Shown: in pieces, positions 38,596 through 48,318 of the stretch
Numbering within the stretch: position 1 is the stretch's first letter
Layout of the letters: every line of letters begins with the position of its first letter
Source: Gammaproteobacteria bacterium
GTDB taxonomy: Bacteria > Pseudomonadota > Gammaproteobacteria > GRL18
NCBI GenBank assembly: GCA_016744375.1
Contig: JADGEM010000003.1
Coordinates: 1 to 64,000 of the forward strand
Reading direction: 5' to 3'
DNA length: 64,000 bases
Program-made: the position numbers and the translations under genes
Notes under the pieces: generated by a model
The model's input: only the letters and a program-made list of their open reading frames with translations
What the model was told of the DNA's origin: nothing
The model's database searches: none

Positions 38596-40674
38596 GTGTC
38601 AGATAAAAAAGATTTATTAATAGAGCTGGGAACTGAAGAGTTGCCACCTACCGCCTTAAAAGGCTTACTTCAGGCTTTTAAAAATGGTATCACAAAGGGA
38701 CTGAATGATGCAGGCTTAAGTTATGATGCAATCAAATCTTATGCAACACCACGTCGACTTGCTCTGGTAATCAGTCAATTAAGCACCACATCACCAGACA
38801 AATCCGTTGAACGACGAGGCCCGGCTTTACAGGCCGCCTTTGACGAAGAAGGCTGTCCCACCAAAGCAGCCCATGGTTTTGCAAAATCATGCAATGTTGA
38901 AGTTGAACAATTGAGTAAACTGGAAACCGACAAAGGTGCATGGCTGGCTTATACAGTTAAAGAAAAAGGCAAACAGGCTAATACTCTTATCCCGGCAATT
39001 TTTCAAACTGCTCTGGATAAACTGCCAATACCGAAACGGATGCATTGGGGTGATCTGGATGCCATGTTTGTCAGACCAGTCCACTGGGCTGTTCTCTTAT
39101 TTGGTGATGAAGTGATTGAGACAAACATCCTCAGTGTCTCTACAACCAATAAAACACGTGGTCACCGTTTTCATAGACCACAGCAACTGACAATATCTGC
39201 ACCTTCTGAATATGAAGCCTTATTAGAAGAGCAGGGCATGGTTATCGCAGATTTTGAAAAACGTCAGAGTCTGATTCGCCAACAGATTAACGAAGCTGCA
39301 GTCAAAACAGGTGGTCAGGCAGTCATCGACCCTGATTTGCTTGATGAAGTCACCAGTATGATTGAATGGCCAAAAGCCATTATCGGCGAATTTGAAAAAC
39401 ACTTTCTTGAAGTCCCCTCTGAAGCATTAATTTCGGCAATGAAAAAGCACCAGAAATATTTTCATATTGTGGATAAGAATGATCAGTTAATGCCCTATTT
39501 TATTACTATCAGCAATATTGACAGCACTGACCCGGAACAAATTAAAAAAGGCAATGAAAGAGTCATTCGCCCTCGTTTATCCGATGCTAGTTTTTTCTGG
39601 TCTCAGGATAAAAAAACACCACTTGAGAATAAACTCGAACGTCTTAAGAGTGTTATTTTTCAAAACAAGCTAGGGACAGTTTATGATAAAACTCAGCGCG
39701 TCACAGAGTTAGCCGCCATTATAGCGGATGAAATGAATGAAGACAGCACGCTTGCAAAACGTACTGCACAATTAGCCAAGTGTGATCTCATGACTGAGAT
39801 GGTTAATGAGTTCCCAGATCTACAGGGTATTATGGGCCGCTATTATGCATACAATGATGGCGAAGATGATGCCGTTGCTGTGGCACTTGATGAGCAATAT
39901 ATGCCGCGTTTTTCCGGCGATCAAACCGCTTCGTCAGCGACAGGGCAGATTGTTTCTATTGCAGAGCGCATTGACACACTCATGGGTATTTTTGCTTTAG
40001 GACAAATTCCCAGCGGCGATAAAGACCCCTTTGCTTTAAGACGTGCAGCACTTGGGCTATTACGTACCATTATCGAAAACAAACTAGTTCTGAATATCCC
40101 ACAACTGCTGCAAAAATCAGCCGCATTATTTGCTGCAGAAATTGAAGCAGAAAAAGCCTGTCAGCCTGTCTATAAATTTATGCTGGATCGTTTAAAAGGT
40201 TATTTTTCTGAGCAGGGCATCACAACTGATGTCTTTGATTCTGTCATTGCCTTAACACCACCTCAGCCTTATGATCTTGCCTGTCGAATTGCAGCAGTAA
40301 ACCAGTTTAAACAACTGGAAGCCGCAGAATCACTGGCAGCAGCCAATAAGCGTATTGCCAATATACTCAAGAAATTAAAAGCTGATAGACCGACTGAAGT
40401 TGACAGTGGTTTATTTGTTGAAACAGCTGAAAAAAATCTTGCCGAACAACTCGATACTATCACCCAGCAGGTTAAACCTTTATTAGCGCAATCTCTTTAT
40501 ACCCAGGCACTGACTGAACTGTCTGAATTAAGAGAGGTGGTCGATACTTTTTTTGATGATGTCATGGTCATGGCCGATGACGAAGCCTTAAAAAATAATC
40601 GCATCGCATTGCTTGGTCAATTACAGGGACAGTTTATTCAGGTTGCAGATCTATCTTTACTGGAAAAAAAATAG
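38596..40674 (+). CDS. glyS: Glycyl-tRNA synthetase, beta subunit
   Basis: The 692-aa beta subunit binds tRNA-Gly and is needed for aminoacylation. Family blocks include LLIELGTEELPPTALKGL at the N-terminus, TPRRLALVI, ATNKTRGHRFH-type text (TTNKTRGHRFHRP) and the HD-like GRYYAYNDGEDDAVA region. The C-terminal anticodon-binding part carries FFDDVMVMADDEALKNNRI. Start is GTG at 38596, supported by AAGAGTTG upstream and by family length. Confidence 0.97.
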   Translation: MSDKKDLLIELGTEELPPTALKGLLQAFKNGITKGLNDAGLSYDAIKSYATPRRLALVISQLSTTSPDKSVERRGPALQAAFDEEGCPTKAAHGFAKSCNVEVEQLSKLETDKGAWLAYTVKEKGKQANTLIPAIFQTALDKLPIPKRMHWGDLDAMFVRPVHWAVLLFGDEVIETNILSVSTTNKTRGHRFHRPQQLTISAPSEYEALLEEQGMVIADFEKRQSLIRQQINEAAVKTGGQAVIDPDLLDEVTSMIEWPKAIIGEFEKHFLEVPSEALISAMKKHQKYFHIVDKNDQLMPYFITISNIDSTDPEQIKKGNERVIRPRLSDASFFWSQDKKTPLENKLERLKSVIFQNKLGTVYDKTQRVTELAAIIADEMNEDSTLAKRTAQLAKCDLMTEMVNEFPDLQGIMGRYYAYNDGEDDAVAVALDEQYMPRFSGDQTASSATGQIVSIAERIDTLMGIFALGQIPSGDKDPFALRRAALGLLRTIIENKLVLNIPQLLQKSAALFAAEIEAEKACQPVYKFMLDRLKGYFSEQGITTDVFDSVIALTPPQPYDLACRIAAVNQFKQLEAAESLAAANKRIANILKKLKADRPTEVDSGLFVETAEKNLAEQLDTITQQVKPLLAQSLYTQALTELSELREVVDTFFDDVMVMADDEALKNNRIALLGQLQGQFIQVADLSLLEKK

Positions 40675-40689
40675 AACATAGGTTTACAA

Positions 40690-41292
40690 ATGTCACACCT
40701 CATTATTCTTGATCGGGATGGAGTGATCAATCAGGACTCTGATCACTTTATTAAAACGACTGATGAGTTTATTCCACTCCCGGGAAGCCTTGAAGCTATC
40801 GCTCAACTCTGTCAGGCAGGTTATTCTGTCATAGTTGCAACCAATCAGTCTGGGATTGCCCGGAAGTTATTCAGCATTGAAACCCTGGAAGCAATGCATA
40901 ACAAATTACAATTACTGCTGTCTCCTCTGGGTGGCAAAATTGAGCAATTTTATTATTGTCCCCATGGCCCGGATGATCAATGCACCTGTCGCAAGCCAAA
41001 GCCCGGTATGATTCTTCAGATAGCTGAAGATTATATTAAAGTTAAAGACTTTCCTATAGTCGAAGATTTTCCTAGAGTTGAAGACTCTCTTAAAAATGTT
41101 TTTGTTGTCGGAGATTCTCTACGAGATCTGGAGGCAGGCATGGCAGCAGGGGCAAAAGTTGCTTTAGTTAAAACCGGGAAGGGTTTACGCAGTCTCAATA
41201 AAATATCTCAGGATAATTTAACAGAGTATGCACAACTCCCTGTTTTTAATGACCTGGCTGACTTTACACAACAACTATTAACAACTCACTAG
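40690..41292 (+). CDS. gmhB: D,D-heptose 1,7-bisphosphate 7-phosphatase
   Basis: GmhB removes the 7-phosphate in ADP-heptose synthesis for lipopolysaccharide core. HAD motifs are intact: the nucleophile in IILDRDGVINQD, VATNQSG, and FVVGDSLRDLEAG. The zinc ligands sit in YYCPHGPDDQCTCRKPKPG. The sequence between the zinc loop and motif IV carries three near-identical six-residue units (VKDFPI, VEDFPR, VEDSLK) encoded by tandem 18-bp repeats, which lengthen the protein slightly compared with relatives. It lies 15 bp after glyS. Confidence 0.95.
   Translation: MSHLIILDRDGVINQDSDHFIKTTDEFIPLPGSLEAIAQLCQAGYSVIVATNQSGIARKLFSIETLEAMHNKLQLLLSPLGGKIEQFYYCPHGPDDQCTCRKPKPGMILQIAEDYIKVKDFPIVEDFPRVEDSLKNVFVVGDSLRDLEAGMAAGAKVALVKTGKGLRSLNKISQDNLTEYAQLPVFNDLADFTQQLLTTH
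41041..41094 (+). repeat. Three tandem imperfect 18-bp repeats inside gmhB
   Basis: Units begin GTTAAAGACTTTCCTATA (41041), GTCGAAGATTTTCCTAGA (41059) and GTTGAAGACTCTCTTAAA (41077). The unit length keeps the reading frame, so this is an in-frame expansion of a surface loop. Confidence 0.75.
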
Positions 41293-41302
41293 AGATTTTA
41301 AT

Positions 41303-42022
41303 ATGGCTCATATTCGTTCAACATTATATCTGGCATTTATGTGGCTCACCGTTCCCATTGCCACATCAATTTTTTTAATTGCCTATCCAGTTCCTTATAA
41401 GTATCGCTCAAAATTAATTTCAAGCTGGTCAAGAATCACACTCCATGTGCTGAGTTTTATATGCGGTTTAAAATTTGAAATCAGTGGTATGGAAAATATT
41501 CCAGAAAAACCTTGCATAATTTTTTGCAAACATCAGTCAACCTGGGAAACCATGGCACTGCAATTACTCTTCACGCCACAAGTCTGGATATTAAAACGCG
41601 AGTTATTATGGGTTCCTTTTTTTGGCTGGACTCTTGCTTCAATGAAGTCCATCGCCATTGATCGCAGCAGTGGAAAAAAAGCCTTGAATCAAATTATTGA
41701 AAAAGGCACTCAACGTCTGGAAGAAGGGAATTGGGTAGTTATTTTTCCAGAAGGCACACGAAAAAGACCTGGTGATGAGCCTGATTACAAAATTGGCGGC
41801 GCCATGCTGGCCAGTAAATCAAAATTTGATGTTTTACCCATTGCACATAATGCTGGAGAATTTTGGCCAAAGGGGCAGTATGTCAAAAAAGCAGGCACGA
41901 TAAAAATGGTTATTGGTCCGATTATTAAAAGTAATGAGCTCTCGACTAAGCAAATAAAGCAGGTTTCTGAACAATGGATTGAATCAACACTTAAAACAAT
42001 CTATGAAAAAGATTATTCCTAA
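41303..42022 (+). CDS. plsC: 1-acyl-sn-glycerol-3-phosphate acyltransferase
   Basis: PlsC adds the second acyl chain to make phosphatidic acid at the inner membrane. The N-terminus is a hydrophobic anchor (LAFMWLTVPIATSIFLIAYP). The acyltransferase motif I reads FCKHQSTWETM, where the usual HxxxxD has Glu, as in many proteobacterial members. Motif III is VIFPEGTRKRPGDE. Length (239 aa) is standard. It follows gmhB by 10 bp. Confidence 0.93.
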   Translation: MAHIRSTLYLAFMWLTVPIATSIFLIAYPVPYKYRSKLISSWSRITLHVLSFICGLKFEISGMENIPEKPCIIFCKHQSTWETMALQLLFTPQVWILKRELLWVPFFGWTLASMKSIAIDRSSGKKALNQIIEKGTQRLEEGNWVVIFPEGTRKRPGDEPDYKIGGAMLASKSKFDVLPIAHNAGEFWPKGQYVKKAGTIKMVIGPIIKSNELSTKQIKQVSEQWIESTLKTIYEKDYS

Positions 42023-42053
42023 TAATTAGCTTTTTTATTCAAGGAATTCAAAT

Positions 42054-42659
42054 ATGGGTGAGACAATAAAGGGACTTGATGGCCAATTACGCTGTAAATG
42101 GTGCGCTACAATACCAGAATTCCTCAATTATCATGATACCGAGTGGGGCTTCCCCGTCAGTGATGATCTTCATTTATTTGAGAAATTATGTCTGGAGGGT
42201 TTTCAATCCGGGCTGAGTTGGCGTACCATTCTTAACAAGCGTGAAAATTTTCGCTCCGCCTTCCATAATTTTGATTACGATGTCATTGCTAATTTTACTC
42301 AGAGCGATGTTAATCGCCTTCTTAAGAACAAGGGCATTGTTCGTCATCGCGGTAAGATTGAAGCGGTCATCAATAACGCAAAGCGAGCCCAAGAACTCAT
42401 AAAACAGGAAGGCTCACTGGCCGCTTTTTTCTGGCGTTATGAACCCGATTCGAAACACACTGCAATACCACAAATTGTCTCAACATCACCAGAATCGATT
42501 GCATTATCTAAAGATTTAAAAAAAATGGGTTGGAAATTTATTGGCCCCACTACAGCCTATGCTTTTCTACAATCCATGGGCTTAATCAATGATCATGCTG
42601 AAGACTGCATAATCAGAAGCAAAGTAAAACAGGCACGTAAAAATTTCAAGCACCCCTGA
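42054..42659 (+). CDS. tag: DNA-3-methyladenine glycosylase I
   Basis: Tag removes 3-methyladenine from alkylated DNA. The family is recognised by RCKWCATIPEFLNYHDTEWG (zinc Cys and His), the LCLEGFQSGLSWRTIL catalytic region with Glu, GIVRHRGKIEAVINNA, and the C-terminal zinc residues in NDHAEDCIIR. Length is 201 aa. Tag also neighbours glyQ near the origin in Pseudomonas. Confidence 0.95.
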   Translation: MGETIKGLDGQLRCKWCATIPEFLNYHDTEWGFPVSDDLHLFEKLCLEGFQSGLSWRTILNKRENFRSAFHNFDYDVIANFTQSDVNRLLKNKGIVRHRGKIEAVINNAKRAQELIKQEGSLAAFFWRYEPDSKHTAIPQIVSTSPESIALSKDLKKMGWKFIGPTTAYAFLQSMGLINDHAEDCIIRSKVKQARKNFKHP

Positions 42660-42733
42660 TTAAGTATAGTATTTTTATTGCCCTATCCCCATATCAATAG
42701 AATCACATGAATTAATGAAGGATATAACGCAAT

Positions 42734-43333
42734 ATGAACCAGACACTATTCAAACAGGTATGCACACTCATTGATGATGCCAATAGCAAGGATCCTAATC
42801 AGGAAAGTGATGGCAATAAAGACTGGCCAAAGGAGTTACTGTATTCACACCGGATGGCAGACATGTTAGAACGATTTGATCCAGATTCTGATGATGTTAT
42901 AGAATTAGCCATTCGAGCACAACATATTGAACGCTGGAAATCACCAAGAAGTGACTTCCCAATGAATAAAAAAGGGTATTATCAGTGGCGCACACAACTG
43001 TATCAGTTTCATGCGGATACCCTGGGCAAACTAATGCTCGAAGCAGGCTATGACACATCAGACATTGAACGGGCTAAACTCGCAGTAGGAAAGAAAAATC
43101 TAAAAAATAATCTAGATACCCAGCTACTTGAAAATATTAGTGCCATGGTTTTTATTGAGCATTATATGCTGGAATTTGTTGAAAACCATCCTGAATATGA
43201 TGAAGATAAATGGATTACAATCATTCTCAGAACCTGGAATAAGATGTCAGAAAAGGGACAGGAATTTGCTTTATCCGGCGCACTTAAACTACCTGAATCC
43301 CTGATCCCTCTTATAAAAAAATCGATAAGTTAA
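42734..43333 (+). CDS. DUF4202-family protein
   Basis: The 199-aa soluble protein carries the DUF4202 pattern of conserved His and Trp residues: ELLYSHRMADMLERF, ELAIRAQHIERWKSPRSDFP near residue 70, YYQWRTQLYQFHADTLGKLM, and MVFIEHYMLEFV. The spaced histidines suggest a metal-binding hydrolase-like fold of HD type, but the reaction is not known. Single gene with its own ribosome site (GAAGGA). Confidence 0.85.
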   Translation: MNQTLFKQVCTLIDDANSKDPNQESDGNKDWPKELLYSHRMADMLERFDPDSDDVIELAIRAQHIERWKSPRSDFPMNKKGYYQWRTQLYQFHADTLGKLMLEAGYDTSDIERAKLAVGKKNLKNNLDTQLLENISAMVFIEHYMLEFVENHPEYDEDKWITIILRTWNKMSEKGQEFALSGALKLPESLIPLIKKSIS

Positions 43334-43380
43334 CAGGTTAACGTAACGATAGTACCAAGATTCTAAAAAGAGTAATAAGC

Positions 43381-44313
43381 ATGTTTGATATTCCACAACA
43401 CTCATTCAACTTTATGCTGTTTGTCTTTGGCTTATTACTTATTGGTTCTCTCAGCCGAATCATCATCAGTCAAAAGAACCCAGATAAGGACTATACCGAA
43501 CTGCACCAGCGTATTCAGTCATGGTGGTGGATGATAGCCATATTATTTATCTGTTTAAGTCTTGGGACGACTTATGCCATATTATTATTTGCTTTAATCA
43601 GTTTTTTAGCGCTCAAAGAATTTTTATCCATTGTTCCCGGTCGCCAGTCTGATAGAAGAGTTATTTTCTGGGCCTATATAGCCATTCCTGTGCAATATTA
43701 TCTGGTCAGCATTCAGTGGTATGGACTCTTTATTATTTTCATACCAATTTATATCTTTCTTTTTCTGCCCATGAGAATGGTATTAATTGGTGAAACAAAG
43801 GGTTTCATCAAGGCTGCTGGTGTAATGCATTGGGCGGTAATGTTAACCGTATTTTGTTTAAGCCACATTGCCTATTTACTGGTTTTACCAGAAAAAAATG
43901 CAGCAGCAGGTAATATTGGTCTGGTGATATTTTTACTCTTTATGACTCAGTTTAATGATGTCAGTCAATATGTCTGGGGTAAAGCTCTGGGTAAGCACCC
44001 GATCATTCCCAGAGTCAGTCCTAATAAAACCTGGGAAGGTTTCCTGGGAGGAATGGCCACAATCACGCTCACCTCAGCATTTATCGGTCCTTATTTAACG
44101 CCTTTATCTTTGGAGTTAAGTCTGCTGGCCGGCTTAGTGATTAATGTTTTCGGATTTATTGGGGACGTTGTTATTTCATCCGTCAAACGTGATCTGCAAA
44201 TTAAAGATAGCGGGGCACTCATTCCAGGTCATGGCGGTATTTTAGACCGTTTTGACAGTTTGATCTTTACCTCACCACTTTTTTTCCATTATTTATATTA
44301 TGTGGCTTATTAA
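43381..44313 (+). CDS. Phosphatidate cytidylyltransferase-family membrane protein
   Basis: The 310-aa protein has about eight membrane helices and the CdsA signature near its C-terminus: SPNKTWEGFLGGM, FGFIGDVVISSVKRDLQIKD and PGHGGILDRFDSL. CdsA makes CDP-diacylglycerol from phosphatidate and CTP. It is followed by an acyltransferase-like gene whose start overlaps or abuts its stop. This pairing resembles the CdsA-like/PlsC-like modules found in some bacteria beside the main cdsA, so it may not be the essential housekeeping copy. Confidence 0.88.
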   Translation: MFDIPQHSFNFMLFVFGLLLIGSLSRIIISQKNPDKDYTELHQRIQSWWWMIAILFICLSLGTTYAILLFALISFLALKEFLSIVPGRQSDRRVIFWAYIAIPVQYYLVSIQWYGLFIIFIPIYIFLFLPMRMVLIGETKGFIKAAGVMHWAVMLTVFCLSHIAYLLVLPEKNAAAGNIGLVIFLLFMTQFNDVSQYVWGKALGKHPIIPRVSPNKTWEGFLGGMATITLTSAFIGPYLTPLSLELSLLAGLVINVFGFIGDVVISSVKRDLQIKDSGALIPGHGGILDRFDSLIFTSPLFFHYLYYVAY

Positions 44314-44314
44314 T

Positions 44315-44977
44315 ATGAAATGGCTCAATAAAAATAGGGTATTAAAAGTCATTTTTTTTGCTTTAGTCGTTAAGCCTTTAGTTTTTATTATTTTAGGTCT
44401 CAATGTCCGGGGAAAAAATAACCTGCCGACAAAAGGCCCTGCAATAATTGCTGCCAATCATAATAGTCATCTTGATACTCTGGTTTTAATGAGCTTATAC
44501 CCTTTAAGTCTATTGTATAAAATAAGACCTGTAGCTGCCGCAGACTATTTTCTCAGCAATAAATACAGAGCCTGGTTTGCTTTGAACATTATTGGCATTA
44601 TCCCAATTGAACGTCAACGTCGCGTTAGAAAGACTGAGTTATTTTCAGGCTGTCATACAGCACTGGATAATGATGAAATTTTAATAATTTTTCCAGAGGG
44701 TAGTCGTGGCCAACCTGAACAAATCAGTCGTATAAAAAAAGGGCTCTATCATATTGTCCATGATAGAAAAAAAACAGCAATAATACCGGTGCTAATGCAC
44801 GGTTTGGGCAAGGCTTTACCAAAAGGAGAAGCCCTATTGGTTCCTTTTAATTGTGATGTCGTTATTGCCCCAGAAATGGCAGAGTTTCAAACCGCAGATG
44901 ACTTTGTGAAACAACTTGAAAGTTGTTACCAGGAACTTAAAACCTATTGCATTACCACCACCGAACAACACAATTAA
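44315..44977 (+). CDS. Lysophospholipid acyltransferase-family protein (PlsC-like)
   Basis: A second glycerolipid acyltransferase in the window. One N-terminal hydrophobic segment (VLKVIFFALVVKPLVFIILG) is followed by motif I AANHNSHLDTLVLM (canonical HxxxxD), and motif III IIFPEGSRGQPEQ. I take ATG 44315, just after the CdsA-like stop. An in-frame ATG at 44300 would add five residues and overlap that gene. It is coupled with the CdsA-like gene, suggesting consecutive lipid steps. Confidence 0.85.
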   Translation: MKWLNKNRVLKVIFFALVVKPLVFIILGLNVRGKNNLPTKGPAIIAANHNSHLDTLVLMSLYPLSLLYKIRPVAAADYFLSNKYRAWFALNIIGIIPIERQRRVRKTELFSGCHTALDNDEILIIFPEGSRGQPEQISRIKKGLYHIVHDRKKTAIIPVLMHGLGKALPKGEALLVPFNCDVVIAPEMAEFQTADDFVKQLESCYQELKTYCITTTEQHN

Positions 44978-45086
44978 AATGCAATCCTGCTACTTGTGGT
45001 AAAGTAACCGCCTATTAAGTACATGCATCAGAAATCATAAGCTGTTAATATATTAATAATACATAAAATGGATCCAAGCCTTAAAT

Positions 45087-45332
45087 ATGAAACTGCTAAT
45101 ACGAAACCTCGACCGTGATACAACAGAAGCCGATCTTCAGGACTTGTTTGAAGGCTATGGCAGGGTACAATCCTGCAACCTGGTTCTGGATCAGGCTACA
45201 GGAAAATCCAAAGGCTTTGCTTTTGTTGAAATGCCAAAACAGGGTGAAGCTAAAGCTGCAATGAAGAATCTCAATGGCAGTAATCTTGATGGTGCTATTA
45301 TTCGAGTCAAAAAATCCGAACAAAAAGAATAA
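45087..45332 (+). CDS. Single-RRM RNA-binding protein
   Basis: The 81 residues form one RNA-recognition motif. RNP2 is LLIRNL at the start, and RNP1 is KGFAFVEM at about 47-54 with aromatic residues in place for RNA stacking. The rest of the fold reads TEADLQDLFEGYG and AAMKNLNGSNLDGAIIRV. Such small bacterial RRM proteins are often linked to cold or stress responses, but the target RNA is unknown. It precedes the cis/trans isomerase gene by 28 bp. Confidence 0.9.
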   Translation: MKLLIRNLDRDTTEADLQDLFEGYGRVQSCNLVLDQATGKSKGFAFVEMPKQGEAKAAMKNLNGSNLDGAIIRVKKSEQKE

Positions 45333-45359
45333 ATTTTGTTTTTTCCATAAATAACGACA

Positions 45360-47720
45360 ATGAACAAATTCTTCAGTAAAAAAGTATTAAAATTTCTAAT
45401 ACTGACCTTGTTCACCAGTTGTTTATCCTTACCCCAATCAGCCCAGGCAGCTGATCTATTTTCATCATACTATGATCTCAAACAACGAGCCATCTCCTAT
45501 CAGAATGAGGTGAAACCAATATTGGACACACGCTGTGTTGTTTGCCATGCCTGTTATGATTCACCATGTCAATTAAAACTCGGTTCAATTCAAGGCATAG
45601 ATAGAGGGGCTACCAAACAAGTTGTCTATGATGGCGGCAGACTAAGCCCAGTATCACCCACTCGTCTGTTTATTGATGCTGACAGCACAGAAGGGTGGCG
45701 ACAAAAGCAATTTTATCCTGTTATAAATAATACCACTCGCACAAGTCAGCTCAATCTAACACACTCTTTGATGGCACAATTCATCAAGTTGAAACATAAG
45801 CACCCACTTTCTAATACGGGAAAATTATCCAATAGCTTTGATTTCGATCTAAACCGAAAATTAGAATGTCCTGATCAGTCTGAATTTAATCAATTCCAAA
45901 AAAAACATCCTAACTGGGGAATGCCTTATGCAATGCCTGGTCTGACATCTGAAGAAGAAATTATCATTTTATCCTGGCTGCAGCAGGGAGCTAAGTTTGA
46001 GAGATTACCTCCTTTATCACACACAATTAAAGAAACTATTACACAGTGGGAAAATTATTTTAATCGCACATCTTTAAAGCAGAAGCTGGTCTCTCGTTAT
46101 ATCTATGAACATCTGTTTATCGGACACCTCCATTTTAAAGATCATTCTGATAATGAATTTTTTCGCATGGTGCGTTCGACAACACCAAGTGGACAACCTA
46201 TACAAGAAATTGCAACATTGCTTCCTTACAACGAACCTGGTGTTGATCGATTTTATTATCGACTGCGCCGTATTGAAGAAACCATCGTTGAAAAGACTCA
46301 CTTCATTTATGAACTCAGTCAGAAAAAAATGCAGCGTTTCAATGAGCTTTTTTTTAAACCAGCATACAATGTCACTTACCTGCCTTCCTACAAACCTGAA
46401 ATCTCAAGTAATCCATTTTTAGCATTTGATCAAATACCCTATAATTTGCGATATAAATTTCTCCTCGATAATGCCCAGTATTTTGTGTCCGGATTTATTA
46501 AAGGGCCTATTTGCAGAGGTCAAATTGCATTGGGTGTTATTCGTGACAGATTTTGGATTGCTTTTTTCAAACCCGTAGAAAAGACTGATGAGCCAGATAA
46601 GGCTCAGTTATTGACTGATTTTCTGGCCACTCAAACCATGACACCAAGACTTCCAGGAACAGCAGGTGATAAGCTGGGTTTATTGGGCTTTAAAAAATAT
46701 GATGCACTTGCTAAGCAATATCTTGAAAATAAAGAAACTTTTGCCAATCAGTTTATTAGTCAATTTGGTGGTTTAACAATGGCTCATCTTTGGGATGGAG
46801 ATGGAACCAATAAAAATGCTTTATTAACCATTTTTCGTCACTTTGATAGTGCAACAGTTGTTAAAGGTCTGGTAGGAGAAACACCACTGACAGCCCTGGT
46901 TCTAGATTATCCACTTTTTGAAAGAATACACTATTCACTTGTGGCAGGTTTTGATGTTTATAGCTCAGTTGAACATCAGCTTGCCTCACGTAAGTATATG
47001 GATTTTTTACGCATGGATGGAGAAAATAATTTTCTTCGCTTTATACCAAAAGCCCATCGAAAAAAAATGCATAAGAGCTGGTATAAGGGTTTAAGTGGAA
47101 AACTGGCTAATTATCTTTCTACACCCTATTATAGTGCTGACTATGAAACGGGAGTAACTTATAAAACTCAGTACTACAAAAAAGAATTCTTTAAACAACT
47201 CAAAGAAAAACTAGGCAAGGCTGCTATTAATAAACAATCAATATCAGTCGAAAATGCAAGACCCCATATTACTGAAACAATAAAAAAACTATCTGCGCTT
47301 AAGGGAGAAAAACTGGATGTATTTCCTGAAATGTCTTTAATCAGAATACGTACTAGCCAGAAAGATAATGATCGGGTCTATACTATATTATTAAATAAAG
47401 CACTAAAAAATGTCGCCTTTATGGTTGGAGAGAATCTTCGCAGGGAACGAAAGCATGATACACTCACCATTGTTCCCGGATTTCTGGGTAGCTACCCCAA
47501 TTTTTTCTTTAATGTACCAGAAGAGCAACTGTCTGATTTTATTAGCAGCATTGAAAACATTAAAAATAAAAAAGATAAAGATGACTTTTATATAAAATTT
47601 GGTATACGACGTACAAACCCTGATATCTGGCAGTATGTTGACTGGTTTAATTCACAGCATAAAAAATATCGAGGAGTACGCGCTGGTTTGTTCGATTTAA
47701 ATCGCTATCACAATCTTTGA
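45360..47720 (+). CDS. cti: Fatty acid cis/trans isomerase (heme c, periplasmic)
   Basis: Cti converts cis unsaturated acyl chains of membrane phospholipids to trans, stiffening the membrane on exposure to solvents or heat. The signal peptide ends near LPQSAQA-ADLF, and one CxxCH heme c site follows in DTRCVVCHACYDSPCQ near residue 58. Length (786 aa) fits Pseudomonas and Vibrio Cti (~760-790). The GTAGDKLGLLGFKKYD and MAHLWDGDGTNKNALLT segments belong to the family core. It is downstream of the lipid genes and may share transcription with the RRM gene. Confidence 0.92.
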   Translation: MNKFFSKKVLKFLILTLFTSCLSLPQSAQAADLFSSYYDLKQRAISYQNEVKPILDTRCVVCHACYDSPCQLKLGSIQGIDRGATKQVVYDGGRLSPVSPTRLFIDADSTEGWRQKQFYPVINNTTRTSQLNLTHSLMAQFIKLKHKHPLSNTGKLSNSFDFDLNRKLECPDQSEFNQFQKKHPNWGMPYAMPGLTSEEEIIILSWLQQGAKFERLPPLSHTIKETITQWENYFNRTSLKQKLVSRYIYEHLFIGHLHFKDHSDNEFFRMVRSTTPSGQPIQEIATLLPYNEPGVDRFYYRLRRIEETIVEKTHFIYELSQKKMQRFNELFFKPAYNVTYLPSYKPEISSNPFLAFDQIPYNLRYKFLLDNAQYFVSGFIKGPICRGQIALGVIRDRFWIAFFKPVEKTDEPDKAQLLTDFLATQTMTPRLPGTAGDKLGLLGFKKYDALAKQYLENKETFANQFISQFGGLTMAHLWDGDGTNKNALLTIFRHFDSATVVKGLVGETPLTALVLDYPLFERIHYSLVAGFDVYSSVEHQLASRKYMDFLRMDGENNFLRFIPKAHRKKMHKSWYKGLSGKLANYLSTPYYSADYETGVTYKTQYYKKEFFKQLKEKLGKAAINKQSISVENARPHITETIKKLSALKGEKLDVFPEMSLIRIRTSQKDNDRVYTILLNKALKNVAFMVGENLRRERKHDTLTIVPGFLGSYPNFFFNVPEEQLSDFISSIENIKNKKDKDDFYIKFGIRRTNPDIWQYVDWFNSQHKKYRGVRAGLFDLNRYHNL

Positions 47721-47749
47721 GCACTGACCAAAATTTTGTAGTAATTAAC

Positions 47750-48301
47750 TTAACGACCATAATATGCAATCAATGAAGCTTTAGCCAGTTGCTTACTATT
47801 CAGATAAAAACCAACCATTGCTGGTGTAGCATTTGAGTCCAGCCCTAGTTTCTCCACTTTTAATGCAAAAACAGTAAATATATATTGATGCGGTGCATCT
47901 CCTACAGGAGGACAGGCTCCACCAAAGCCTGTTGGACCAAAACTGGTATTACTCTGGATACTGCCTTCAGGCGCAATTGAACTTTTAACCTGGCCAGCAT
48001 TACTCTCTAGAGTATGGATATCCTTTGAAATATCAAAAATTACCCAATGCCACCAGCCACTCCCAGTAGGTGCATCCGGATCATAGACAGTAACGGCAAA
48101 ACTTTTTGTTCCCTGAGGGGCATTACTCCAATCAAGTTTTGGTGAAATATTATTTCCATCACAGCCAAAGCTATTAAAAACCTGACTCTTAGACAATTGA
48201 CCATTAATATCCGGGCTGGACAAAGTAAATCCATCTGCATATATTGAACTTGATATCAATTGGGTTAATAAAAATAGTATTGCTATGATTAATTTATTCA
48301 T
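47750..48301 (-). CDS. YbhB/YbcL-family PEBP-like protein, exported
   Basis: The 183-aa protein has a signal peptide (LIIAILFLLTQLISSSIYA) and the phosphatidylethanolamine-binding-protein fold. Recognised blocks are FGCDGNNISPKLDWSNAPQG, VYDPDAPTGSGWWHWVIFDI and FGGACPPVGDAPHQYIFTVF. Bacterial members bind small ligands, but their function is unsettled. Periplasmic. ~17 bp upstream lies the DUF1456 gene on the same strand. Confidence 0.93.
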   Translation of the reverse strand: MNKLIIAILFLLTQLISSSIYADGFTLSSPDINGQLSKSQVFNSFGCDGNNISPKLDWSNAPQGTKSFAVTVYDPDAPTGSGWWHWVIFDISKDIHTLESNAGQVKSSIAPEGSIQSNTSFGPTGFGGACPPVGDAPHQYIFTVFALKVEKLGLDSNATPAMVGFYLNSKQLAKASLIAYYGR

Positions 48302-48318
48302 ACTGTTTCCTCTATTTT

